From assembly GCF_959025735.1 (NCBI RefSeq), contig NZ_CAUFJQ010000019.1:1-21670 (forward strand): a stretch of DNA of 21,670 nucleotides, given 5' to 3'. Under the pieces are notes generated by a model that saw only the letters and a list, made by a program, of their open reading frames with translations, searched no databases and was not told the origin of the DNA. Shown one piece after another: positions 7,125 to 13,885 of this stretch (position 1 is its first letter; every line of letters begins with the position of its first letter). The DNA comes from an uncultured Streptococcus sp. (GTDB lineage Bacteria; Bacillota; Bacilli; Lactobacillales; Streptococcaceae). A program made the translations under genes and the position numbers.

Positions 7125-7892
7125 ATGTTAAAAAAACTATTTCAACAACTCATTCGTTTCTTTACAAGATTGTTTTCTTCGCACAGCAAGCCCTTTGAAT
7201 TTCCAAAAGGGTCGAAGAAACCTCCGATCAGACCAATCATCTTTGTCCCTGGGAGTTCAGCCAGTATCCAGCGATTCAACGGAACCATCCGCATGCTCCA
7301 TCGCTTTTCTAGAAAAAAACAGAGTCTTTTAAAAATAAAAGTCAATAAAGATCATTCTATAGAAATGGAGGGAAGACTAAATACGAAAGAGCCGAATCCG
7401 ATGATTGTGATTGGCTTCGAGAACAATCGAGATGGCTACAGCAATATCAAGCAGCAAATCGAATCCCTTAAGATCGCTTTAACCTATCTTCTTGATCACT
7501 ATTATTTTACAGAGTTCAAGGCAGTTGGGCACTCCAATGGTGGACTAGTTTTGACTGGTTTATTGGAAAGTGGCTTTTTAGAAAAGAATAAGCTGACCGT
7601 AAGCAAGCTCGCTATTATTAGCAGTCCTTACCAATTCAATCAAGAAATGTATGACGATTTTCAAAAATGGAAGCATCGATTAGATAAAGAAGTAGAGGTC
7701 CTTAACTTTGTCGGTAGCTTTGCTGGAAAATCAGACGGAATCGTTCCCCTTTCTAGTGCCCAAGCAGCACAATCTATTTTTGAGAAACAAGCCTATACAG
7801 AAGTGAATTTAAACGGTCGTAAAGCTCATCATTCAGCTTTACCCACTAATCCAGATCTAGTGAAACAATTAAGTCTATTTTTGAATCTATAA
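7125..7892 (+). CDS. DUF915-like alpha/beta hydrolase
   Basis: 255 aa, with AGAGG at 7116-7120 as ribosome site. The alpha/beta-hydrolase core is clear: strand PIIFVPGS (37-44) with oxyanion region, nucleophile elbow GHSNGG (135-140, Ser137), acid at Asp204 in GKSDGIVP, and His235/His236 near the C-terminus. The spacing and the FN...NNRDGYSN segment match the DUF915 family common in Firmicutes, for which no substrate is firmly known. The first 20 residues are basic and amphipathic (MLKKLFQQLIRFFTRLF) and could give membrane association, but they are not a convincing cleavable signal. Its only visible link to ffh is proximity, through the long hairpin. A terminator follows directly. Confidence 0.85.
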   Translation: MLKKLFQQLIRFFTRLFSSHSKPFEFPKGSKKPPIRPIIFVPGSSASIQRFNGTIRMLHRFSRKKQSLLKIKVNKDHSIEMEGRLNTKEPNPMIVIGFENNRDGYSNIKQQIESLKIALTYLLDHYYFTEFKAVGHSNGGLVLTGLLESGFLEKNKLTVSKLAIISSPYQFNQEMYDDFQKWKHRLDKEVEVLNFVGSFAGKSDGIVPLSSAQAAQSIFEKQAYTEVNLNGRKAHHSALPTNPDLVKQLSLFLNL

Positions 7893-7894
7893 GT

Positions 7895-7925
7895 AAATTA
7901 CATAATTTCGATTATGTAATTTTTT
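7895..7925 (+). terminator. Rho-independent terminator after the DUF915 hydrolase
   Basis: A 12-bp AT-rich stem (7895-7906 with 7911-7922) closes a TTCG loop and runs into a T-tract that ends at 7925. It starts 3 bp after the stop codon. Confidence 0.8.
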
Positions 7926-7934
7926 ATTTGTCTC

Positions 7935-7963
7935 TTGCAATCCTTAAGTAAATATGGTACATT
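7935..7963 (+). promoter_or_regulatory. Promoter of the acetyl-xylan-esterase-like gene
   Basis: -35 TTGCAA (7935-7940), a 17-bp spacer, and -10 TACATT (7958-7963) preceded by TGG (extended -10). The predicted start is near 7970 and gives a leader of about 30 nt with AAGGAGG before ATG 7999. Confidence 0.65.
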
Positions 7964-7965
7964 TT

Positions 7966-7979
7966 TGGTAGCGATTACA
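7966..7979 (+). promoter_or_regulatory. cre-like site (CcpA operator candidate)
   Basis: TGGTAGCGATTACA matches the core of the catabolite-responsive element TGWAANCGNTNWCA except at two positions. It covers the predicted transcription start of the esterase gene, so CcpA bound here would repress. Candidate only. Confidence 0.4.
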
Positions 7980-7998
7980 CATACTTAAGGAGGATTTT

Positions 7999-8982
7999 AT
8001 GAAAGATCCCAAATTATTAGAAACAATGAAAGATTATAAGGGACGAGATGAGGTTCCCGCAGATTTTGATGCTTTTTGGGATCAAGCCCTAGCAAAGATG
8101 ACTGAACTGCCTGAATACAAACTTGAAGAACGAGATTTCAGCATTCCAAATGTTCGATGTTATGAATTAACCTTTAAAGGAACACGAGATGGATCCGTTT
8201 ATGCGCGGGTTGTTTTCCCAAAAACGGATCAAAAGGTTCCAGTTATTTTCCATTTTCATGGCTATATGGGCCGTTGTTGGGATTGGGCTGATATGTTAGC
8301 TTATACAGTAGCCGGCTATGGTGTTGTGTCTATGGACGTGAGAGGCCAGTCAGGCTATTCAACCGACGGAGATCGCTCACCACTTGGAAATACGGTTAAA
8401 GGACAGATTATCCGCGGAGCCGTGGAAGGTCCGGATGAGCTCTTTTATAAGGATGTCTATTTAGATCTTTACCAGTTAATTGAAATTGTAGCCAGCCTTC
8501 CTCAAGTAGACGACAGCAAACTCGCTAGCTATGGAGCCTCTCAAGGTGGTGCCTTGGCCCTTGTAGCTGCTGGATTGAGTCAAAGGATTCAACGAACGGT
8601 AGCCATTTACCCATTCTTATCGGATTTCAGACGGGTATTGGAGATTGGGAACACCAGCGAGGCCTATGACGAGCTTTTCCGTTATTTTAAGTTCCATGAT
8701 CCATTCCACGAAACCGAAGATCGTTTGATGCAGACTTTGGCCTATATTGATGTAAAAAATTTTGCCCATCGTATCAAAGGACAAGTTCACATGATTACCG
8801 GGCTAGATGATGATGTCTGTCATCCTGAAACACAGTTTGCCATTTATAATCGATTAGAATGTCCAAAAGAGCATTTAATCATGCCAGAATATGCCCACGA
8901 AGCTATGAACGTTCAAGTCAATGACCGAGTCTATAATTGGCTCTGTGGTAGCAAGATTCCATTTCGATATGTAGAAAAATAA
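7999..8982 (+). CDS. axe1: Acetyl xylan esterase / cephalosporin-C deacetylase family protein
   Basis: 327 aa, with a strong AAGGAGG site. The fold is alpha/beta hydrolase of the carbohydrate esterase family 7 (CE7) type. The N-terminal segment PADFDAFWDQAL (20-31), the FHGYMGR oxyanion region (86-92), the RGQSGYS motif (115-121), the nucleophile elbow GASQGG (179-184, Ser181), an acid in GLDDD (268-272) and His300 in YAHEA all match the family. These cytoplasmic enzymes, usually hexameric, remove acetyl groups from xylo-oligosaccharides and other small acetylated sugars. It has its own promoter with a cre-like site and its own terminator. Carbon-catabolite control would suit a sugar-scavenging role. 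The physiological substrate in this organism is not known. Confidence 0.93.
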   Translation: MKDPKLLETMKDYKGRDEVPADFDAFWDQALAKMTELPEYKLEERDFSIPNVRCYELTFKGTRDGSVYARVVFPKTDQKVPVIFHFHGYMGRCWDWADMLAYTVAGYGVVSMDVRGQSGYSTDGDRSPLGNTVKGQIIRGAVEGPDELFYKDVYLDLYQLIEIVASLPQVDDSKLASYGASQGGALALVAAGLSQRIQRTVAIYPFLSDFRRVLEIGNTSEAYDELFRYFKFHDPFHETEDRLMQTLAYIDVKNFAHRIKGQVHMITGLDDDVCHPETQFAIYNRLECPKEHLIMPEYAHEAMNVQVNDRVYNWLCGSKIPFRYVEK

Positions 8983-8993
8983 GTTAGAAAAGA

Positions 8994-9032
8994 AAAACAA
9001 TCAGTAAATCCATGAGATTTGCTGATTGTTTT
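8994..9032 (+). terminator. Terminator after the acetyl xylan esterase gene
   Basis: A 16-bp stem (8994-9009 with 9017-9032, one G-U) closes a 7-nt loop, and the right arm ends in TTTT. It is flanked by A-rich DNA on the left, so it may act on both strands. Confidence 0.75.
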
Positions 9033-9092
9033 GTGTTTAAAAGGAATCTGTATAGATATAGAAACAAAACAGTCCTATATAAACCCTATAAC

Positions 9093-9123
9093 ATCTTTCC
9101 GAAAAACTATAATTTTCTTGAAA
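9093..9123 (+). other. dif_SL-type chromosome dimer resolution site
   Basis: A 31-bp site made of two imperfect inverted arms, TTTCCGAAAA (left) and TTTTCTTGAAA (right), around CTATAA. From memory this matches the dif_SL site of streptococci and lactococci, which is found just upstream of xerS, as here. XerS would bind both arms and exchange strands in the centre to resolve chromosome dimers at the division septum. The xerS start codon is about 50 bp away. Confidence 0.9.
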
Positions 9124-9146
9124 AATATATCTGGCTATGCTATACT
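9118..9146 (+). promoter_or_regulatory. xerS promoter, overlapping the dif site
   Basis: -35 TTGAAA (9118-9123), a 17-bp spacer, and -10 TATACT (9141-9146) with TGC in front (extended -10). The -35 box is the outer end of the right dif arm. The predicted start is near 9153. Confidence 0.7.
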
Positions 9147-9156
9147 ACTAGTATAG
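9140..9156 (+). promoter_or_regulatory. Perfect inverted repeat over the xerS -10
   Basis: CTATACTA and TAGTATAG form an 8-bp perfect palindrome around one central C. It covers the -10 box and the predicted start site, so it could be an operator. It could also simply reflect the AT-rich -10 region. Confidence 0.45.
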
Positions 9157-9174
9157 AAAGATTTGGATAAAAAC

Positions 9175-10245
9175 ATGAAACGCGAGATCTTATTAGAACG
9201 GATTGATAAACTCAAACAAGTCATGCCCTGGTACGTATTGGAGTATTACCAATCGAAACTGGCTGTTCCATACAGTTTTACGACCTTGTACGAATACTTA
9301 AAGGAATACGATCGATTTTTTACCTGGGTCTTGGAATCTGGTATATCGGATGCTGATACCATGTCCGAGATCCCTTTAGACGTTCTGGAGCACATGACCA
9401 AGAAAGACATGGAATCCTTTATTCTTTACTTACGTGAACGTCCTCTGCTCAATGCCAATACGACGAAAAACGGGGTTTCTCAAACAACCATTAACCGTAC
9501 CCTTTCTGCACTTTCTAGTCTTTATAAGTATTTGACTGAGGAGGTTGAAAATGAACAAGGTGAACCTTATTTCTATCGCAATGTCATGAAGAAGGTTGCT
9601 ACCAAGAAAAAGAAAGAAACCTTGGCGGCCCGAGCTGAAAATATCAAGCAAAAGCTCTTTTTAGGGGATGAAACAGAAGGTTTCCTCAACTATATCGACC
9701 AGGAGTACCCTCAAACACTCTCAAATCGCGCCTTATCTTCATTCAATAAGAATAAAGAGCGTGATTTAGCGATTATCGCACTCCTTCTTGCCTCTGGTGT
9801 CCGTTTATCTGAGGCAGTCAACTTGGACCTTCGTGACCTTAATCTTAAGATGATGGTCATTGACGTCACTCGAAAAGGTGGAAAACGAGACTCAGTCAAT
9901 GTTGCTGCCTTTGCTAAGCCTTATCTAGAGCAATATCTTGCTATTCGAGACAAACGTTACAAGACTGAAAAGACTGATACAGCTCTCTTTCTAACCATGT
10001 ATCGAGGTGTTCCAAACCGAATTGATGCTTCTAGCGTGGAAAAGATGGTCGCCAAGTATTCAGAAGACTTCAAAGTCCGTGTGACACCCCATAAGCTTCG
10101 CCATACATTAGCAACGCGTCTCTATGATGCAACCAAATCACAGGTTTTGGTCAGCCACCAGCTGGGACATGCTAGCACACAAGTTACAGACTTGTACACG
10201 CATATCGTTAATGATGAGCAGAAAAATGCCTTGGATAGTTTATGA
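9175..10245 (+). CDS. xerS: Tyrosine recombinase XerS
   Basis: 356 aa from ATG 9175. A TTG four codons upstream is a less likely start, and 356 aa is the length I recall for streptococcal XerS. The N-terminal SAM-like core-binding domain (about 1-150) is followed by the catalytic domain with Arg210 (SGVRLSE), Lys234 (RKGGK), His306-x-x-Arg309 (PHKLRH), His332 (LGHAS) and the nucleophile Tyr341 (DLYTH). XerS acts alone on dif_SL, unlike the XerC/XerD pair of most bacteria, and needs FtsK for chromosome dimer resolution. The dif-like site lies immediately upstream. The ribosome site is weak (only GG or a distant GAAAG), which suggests modest expression. Confidence 0.97.
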   Translation: MKREILLERIDKLKQVMPWYVLEYYQSKLAVPYSFTTLYEYLKEYDRFFTWVLESGISDADTMSEIPLDVLEHMTKKDMESFILYLRERPLLNANTTKNGVSQTTINRTLSALSSLYKYLTEEVENEQGEPYFYRNVMKKVATKKKKETLAARAENIKQKLFLGDETEGFLNYIDQEYPQTLSNRALSSFNKNKERDLAIIALLLASGVRLSEAVNLDLRDLNLKMMVIDVTRKGGKRDSVNVAAFAKPYLEQYLAIRDKRYKTEKTDTALFLTMYRGVPNRIDASSVEKMVAKYSEDFKVRVTPHKLRHTLATRLYDATKSQVLVSHQLGHASTQVTDLYTHIVNDEQKNALDSL

Positions 10246-10283
10246 TATCACATAACCTAAATTATGTAATATATTTAGAGTTA

Positions 10284-10323
10284 AAAAGAGCGTAAGATTT
10301 TTTATGGAATCTTACGCTCTTTT
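10284..10323. terminator. Bidirectional terminator between xerS and the 213-aa gene
   Basis: A 16-bp perfect stem (10284-10299 with 10308-10323) closes an 8-nt loop, with A-tract on the left and T-tract on the right. It serves xerS on the plus strand and the convergent gene on the minus strand. The preceding 10246-10283 is AT-rich, with a weak ACATAA/TTATGT inverted repeat. Confidence 0.9.
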
Positions 10324-10330
10324 ATTCTTT

Positions 10331-10972
10331 CTATAAAAATTCGATCCAATAATTACGGTGTGGTTCAATAATGACTGGTTTTCCCCAAAATGATTTTAGA
10401 TAAGCCAGGTTTGCAGGGGTGACCGGTCTTTTTTCACCATTGTACTTCTCTGCACTCTCTTCTGTTAAAAAGCATTTCACTGCTTCATATGGTGTTCCGT
10501 CACTCGCTATTCGATCAATTCCTAAATAAGCAATTTCATCACCGGCCTTCGGAAAATCTGTAAATAGTTTACCAATAAAATAAACCGTCTTATCTTTCAT
10601 TAATTCATAAGCTTTACTATTTTCCAATCTGTTATTCGCTGCAGCGTACATAATACAAAAGCTATCCACGATATCTTTCAAAGGCATTAATTCTTCTTTG
10701 CTAACAATTATTTCCTCAGGAGCAAGCCCACCAATGATTAGGTTTTCATAATGTGGTTGCTGGATGACGTTATCTAAAGCCATTCCTAATGGTAGTTGGA
10801 CAGCTTGATAGCCTAATGGTTCTAGCTCCTGCTTTTTCTGGTCAACATGTTCTTGTGTAATACTGACATTCAAATCATAAGGACTTGAAGATTGTTGCTT
10901 TCTAAAAAAAGCCACGACTATACGATCTAACTGTTCAAATAGACCAAGATTTTCCACTGGAACTCTCATCAT
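10331..10972 (-). CDS. Hypothetical protein, possibly SseB-like
   Basis: 213 aa. A purine-rich AAAAGGGGA (10982-10990) stands 9 bp before the first of two consecutive ATG codons. I do not recognise it firmly. It is soluble, with no signal peptide or membrane helix. The centre (about 80-150) is acidic and helical. The C-terminal part has the pattern FLTEESAEKYN followed by a short helix and a strand KPVIIEPHRNYWIEFL. That faintly resembles SseB-type or suppressor-of-fused-like domains in which 'FTSEE' precedes a final beta-strand, but the match is too weak to name. It has its own promoter and lies between two terminators, so it is monocistronic. In the pneumococcal layout as I recall it, xerS and lplA are direct neighbours, so this looks like a lineage-specific insertion at the terminus. 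Confidence 0.75.
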   Translation of the reverse strand: MMRVPVENLGLFEQLDRIVVAFFRKQQSSSPYDLNVSITQEHVDQKKQELEPLGYQAVQLPLGMALDNVIQQPHYENLIIGGLAPEEIIVSKEELMPLKDIVDSFCIMYAAANNRLENSKAYELMKDKTVYFIGKLFTDFPKAGDEIAYLGIDRIASDGTPYEAVKCFLTEESAEKYNGEKRPVTPANLAYLKSFWGKPVIIEPHRNYWIEFL

Positions 10973-11009
10973 CGAATATAATCCCCTTTTGTGTTCAGAT
11001 TTCCTCTAT

Positions 11010-11038
11010 ATTGTACACTCATAGTTTTCGAATATCAA
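11010..11038 (-). promoter_or_regulatory. Promoter of the 213-aa gene
   Basis: Read on the minus strand: -35 TTGATA (11033-11038), a 17-bp spacer, -10 TACAAT (11010-11015). The predicted start is near 11003 and gives a leader of about 30 nt containing the AAGGGGA ribosome site. Confidence 0.7.
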
Positions 11039-11046
11039 GTTTAAGA

Positions 11047-11079
11047 TAAAAGATATCCATGTTAAATGGATATCTTTTA
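11047..11079 (-). terminator. Terminator of the pdh-lplA operon
   Basis: A 14-bp perfect stem (11047-11060 with 11066-11079) closes a 5-nt loop, 2 bp after the lplA stop on the minus strand. The TTTT run is inside the stem edge, so termination may be moderate. The hairpin sits just upstream of the 213-aa gene's promoter. Confidence 0.8.
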
Positions 11080-11081
11080 CT

Positions 11082-12071
11082 TTATTCCACCACTGCTTCA
11101 GCAATTTCTTCTGCAGTGATACCTGCAAAGTAACGACCTAGATTAATGGTTTGAAGGGCTTTGAGGACGTCTTCACGTTCGTATTTAACGCCACGAAGAA
11201 CATCTTCTACCGCTGCAACATCTTCGATACCAAAGAAGTCACCATAAATCTTGATATCTTGAATTTTGGATTCAATGACATTAGCGAAGATTTCAACCTT
11301 ACCGCTTGGGAATTTTGTTCCACGACGGACGTTATACTCTGGTGATTTACCATAGTTCCAATCCCAGGTACCGAACTTGATTTCCTTGATACGGTTGATC
11401 TCTGCCAATTCTTCATCTGAGAAGACATATTCTGTCATTTCAGGATATTCTTTTTTCATGTATTCCAAAAGTAGGTCACGGAACTCTTCAACAGTGATCT
11501 TTTCTGGTAACTCATCGATAATATTAGTTACTCGAGCACGGACTGATTTAACCCCTTTTGATTCAAACTTATCTTTAGACACTTTAAGTGCGTTAGCTAG
11601 GACTGACAAATCCACATCAAAGAGAAGACAACCATGATGCATGATACGGCCATTAATATAGGCTTGGGCATTCCCACAGAATTTCTTACCGTCGATCTCC
11701 AAATCGTTACGGCCTGTAAATTCAGCTTTAACACCAAGTTCAGCTAAAGTATTGATAACTGGAGTTGAGAAGCTCTTGAAGTCAAAGGCCTTGTTTTCAT
11801 CTTCTTTTGAAATGATGGTGTAGTTGAGGTTGTTCAAATCGTGATAAACAGCCCCACCACCACTGATCCGGCGAACCACTTCAATCCCATGCTCCCGAAC
11901 ATAGTCACGGTTGATTTCTTCGATGGTATTTTGGTGACGACCAACGATAATCGAAGGTTTGTTAATCCAAAGAAGGAAGATTTGATCCTCATCTAACAGA
12001 TGCTTAAAAGCATACTCTTCTAAAGCAATATTAAAAGCAGTATCATTTGAATAATTAATAATGTATTTCAT
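11082..12071 (-). CDS. lplA: Lipoate-protein ligase A
   Basis: 329 aa, with AAAGGA about 7 bp before the ATG. The catalytic domain has the lipoate-binding loop RRISGGGAVYHD (67-78) and the lysine segment GKKFCGNAQ (128-136) that contacts the lipoyl-adenylate. GRIMHHGCLLFD (141-152) also fits. The C-terminal accessory domain (about 250-329) is present, as in the single-chain LplA type. The enzyme uses ATP and free lipoate to form lipoyl-AMP and attaches lipoate to a lysine of a lipoyl domain. It is the last gene of the pdh operon, 68 bp after pdhD, and Lys43 of the pdhD product is its obvious local target. The link to scavenging of external lipoate is inference. Confidence 0.95.
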   Translation of the reverse strand: MKYIINYSNDTAFNIALEEYAFKHLLDEDQIFLLWINKPSIIVGRHQNTIEEINRDYVREHGIEVVRRISGGGAVYHDLNNLNYTIISKEDENKAFDFKSFSTPVINTLAELGVKAEFTGRNDLEIDGKKFCGNAQAYINGRIMHHGCLLFDVDLSVLANALKVSKDKFESKGVKSVRARVTNIIDELPEKITVEEFRDLLLEYMKKEYPEMTEYVFSDEELAEINRIKEIKFGTWDWNYGKSPEYNVRRGTKFPSGKVEIFANVIESKIQDIKIYGDFFGIEDVAAVEDVLRGVKYEREDVLKALQTINLGRYFAGITAEEIAEAVVE

Positions 12072-12088
12072 AAGATTCCTTTATATAC

Positions 12089-12129
12089 GATAGAGACTGG
12101 TCCAGCATTTGCTGTCCAGCCATTCTATC
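12089..12129 (-). other. Hairpin in the pdhD-lplA gap
   Basis: On the minus-strand RNA, GATAGA and TCTATC pair outside CTGG/CCAG and CAGC/GCTG, with small internal loops and an AAAT loop. It fills most of the 68-bp gap between pdhD and lplA and has no T-tract. It may act in mRNA processing or partial attenuation of lplA. Confidence 0.5.
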
Positions 12130-12139
12130 ATTTCAAATA

Positions 12140-13846
12140 TTATTTCTTCTTAGGTGAGTGAACAGCCAAGCCGAGTACATCCGCAAAGGCTTCGTACATC
12201 ACTTCTGAGAAGGTTGGGTGACCATGAATAGTCTTGAGCATTTCTTCCACAGTGATTTCCATCTCAATGATAGTAGAAGCTTCGTTGATCAATTCAGCAG
12301 CAGCTGGACCAATGATATGCACTCCAAGAACTTCACCGTATTTCTTGTCTGCAATGACTTTAACGAATCCTTGAGCCGCATCTGATGCAATGGCACGACC
12401 GTTCGCCGCAAAGTTAAACTTACCGATTTGAACATCGTATTTCTCACGAGCTTGTTCTTCGGTCAAACCAACAGCCGCAACTTCTGGAAGGGTGTAGATA
12501 GCTGCAGGTGTCAAATTCAATTTGGCAACAGCATGATTTCCCTTAAGGGCATTTTCAGCGGCAACTTCACCCATACGGAAGGCAGCGTGGGCCAACATCT
12601 TAGTACCGTTGATGTCACCTGGCGCATAGATACCTGGAACAGATGTTTCCATGTATTCATTGACCTTGATCCGTCCACGATCCAATTCAAATTCAACATC
12701 TCCGATACCTTCAAGGTCTGGAACACGTCCGATTGATAGAAGAGCTTTGTTGGCGATAATATCGTCTTTTCCTTCAACCTTGATGCGAAGTTTGCCATCT
12801 TCTTCAATGATTTCTTGCAGTTTCGTATCGGTCAAGATTGTCATGCCTTTACGTTCAAGGATCAAACGAAGGTTCTTAGATACTTCAGCATCCATAGCTG
12901 GAACAATGCGGTCCATCATTTCAATAACAGTTACTTTTGAACCAAAGGTCATAAAGGCTTGACCAAGCTCGATACCGACAACCCCACCACCAATGATCAC
13001 AAGGCTTTCTGGGACTTCATTCATATCCAAGATGTCATCACTCGTCATTACAAGGGATGATTCCATACCAGGAACGTTAATCTTGCTAACTTTTGAACCA
13101 CCGGCAAGGATGATTTTCTTGGTTTCAAGCAATTCAGAACCGTTGACCAAGACATTGTTATCTTTCGTAATGGTACCGATACCCTTGTGAACATCCACTC
13201 CGTAGCTACGAAGAAGTCCTGCAACTCCACCGACGAGGGTATTTACGACCTTGTTCTTGGTTTCAAAAACCTTATCCATATCTACTGAGAAACTTGGATT
13301 TTCAATGATAATACCACGGTTTGCTGCATGACCAATATTTTCAATGATTTCAGCGTTGTGGAGGTAAGTCTTAGTTGGGATACATCCGCGGTTCAAGCAT
13401 GTTCCACCAAGTTCAGATTTCTCAACAAGAGCAACTTTACCGCCTAATTGTGCTGCCTTAATAGCAGATACGTAACCAGCAGGGCCCCCACCGATTACTA
13501 CGATATCATAAGCGTCATCACTCTTATTGTCATCGTTTGAATCACTTACTGCAGCTGGTGCTGGACTCGCTTCTGGTGCTGCTGCTCCAGCTGTAGGGAT
13601 ATTTTCCCCTTCTTCACCAAGATAACCAATCACTTCTGTTACAGGAACAGTTTCTCCGTCCCCTTTCAGGATAGCGATCAAGTAGCCATCTTCTTCCGCT
13701 TCCAACTCCATGCTGACTTTGTCTGTCATGATTTCAAGGAGAACTTCTCCTTCTTTTACAAATTCGCCGACTTTTTTATTCCACTGAACGATTTGTCCTT
13801 CGGTCATATCTACGCCGGCTTTTGGCATAATTACTTCTAAGGCCAT
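12140..13846 (-). CDS. pdhD: Dihydrolipoyl dehydrogenase (E3) with N-terminal lipoyl domain
   Basis: 568 aa, about 100 longer than a plain E3. Residues 1-80 form a lipoyl domain with the modification site Lys43 in MTDKVSME. An Ala/Pro/acidic linker (about 81-112) follows. The E3 body has the FAD-binding GGGPAG (119-124), the redox disulfide Cys150-LNRG-Cys155, the NAD-binding GGGVVG (286-291), an FAD-contact GIYAPGD (405-411) and the C-terminal base in HGHPTFSE (541-548). It reoxidises dihydrolipoamide with NAD+. A lipoyl-E3 fusion of this type has been described in Streptococcus pneumoniae. The start has AGAGGG about 7 bp upstream, and the gene follows pdhC by 39 bp. The name acoL is also used for such genes. 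Confidence 0.96.
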   Translation of the reverse strand: MALEVIMPKAGVDMTEGQIVQWNKKVGEFVKEGEVLLEIMTDKVSMELEAEEDGYLIAILKGDGETVPVTEVIGYLGEEGENIPTAGAAAPEASPAPAAVSDSNDDNKSDDAYDIVVIGGGPAGYVSAIKAAQLGGKVALVEKSELGGTCLNRGCIPTKTYLHNAEIIENIGHAANRGIIIENPSFSVDMDKVFETKNKVVNTLVGGVAGLLRSYGVDVHKGIGTITKDNNVLVNGSELLETKKIILAGGSKVSKINVPGMESSLVMTSDDILDMNEVPESLVIIGGGVVGIELGQAFMTFGSKVTVIEMMDRIVPAMDAEVSKNLRLILERKGMTILTDTKLQEIIEEDGKLRIKVEGKDDIIANKALLSIGRVPDLEGIGDVEFELDRGRIKVNEYMETSVPGIYAPGDINGTKMLAHAAFRMGEVAAENALKGNHAVAKLNLTPAAIYTLPEVAAVGLTEEQAREKYDVQIGKFNFAANGRAIASDAAQGFVKVIADKKYGEVLGVHIIGPAAAELINEASTIIEMEITVEEMLKTIHGHPTFSEVMYEAFADVLGLAVHSPKKK

Positions 13847-13885
13847 TTTATTTCCCTCTTTTTCTTGTTTCTATTCTCTCGTTGA

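Noticed and set aside
6494..7126. 210-aa open frame antisense to ffh
   Set aside because: It mirrors the Met/Gly/Pro-rich tail of ffh on the other strand, has no ribosome site of note and no recognisable domain.
9163..9174. TTG start for xerS
   Set aside because: ATG 9175 gives the usual 356-aa protein. The TTG adds four residues and has no better ribosome site.
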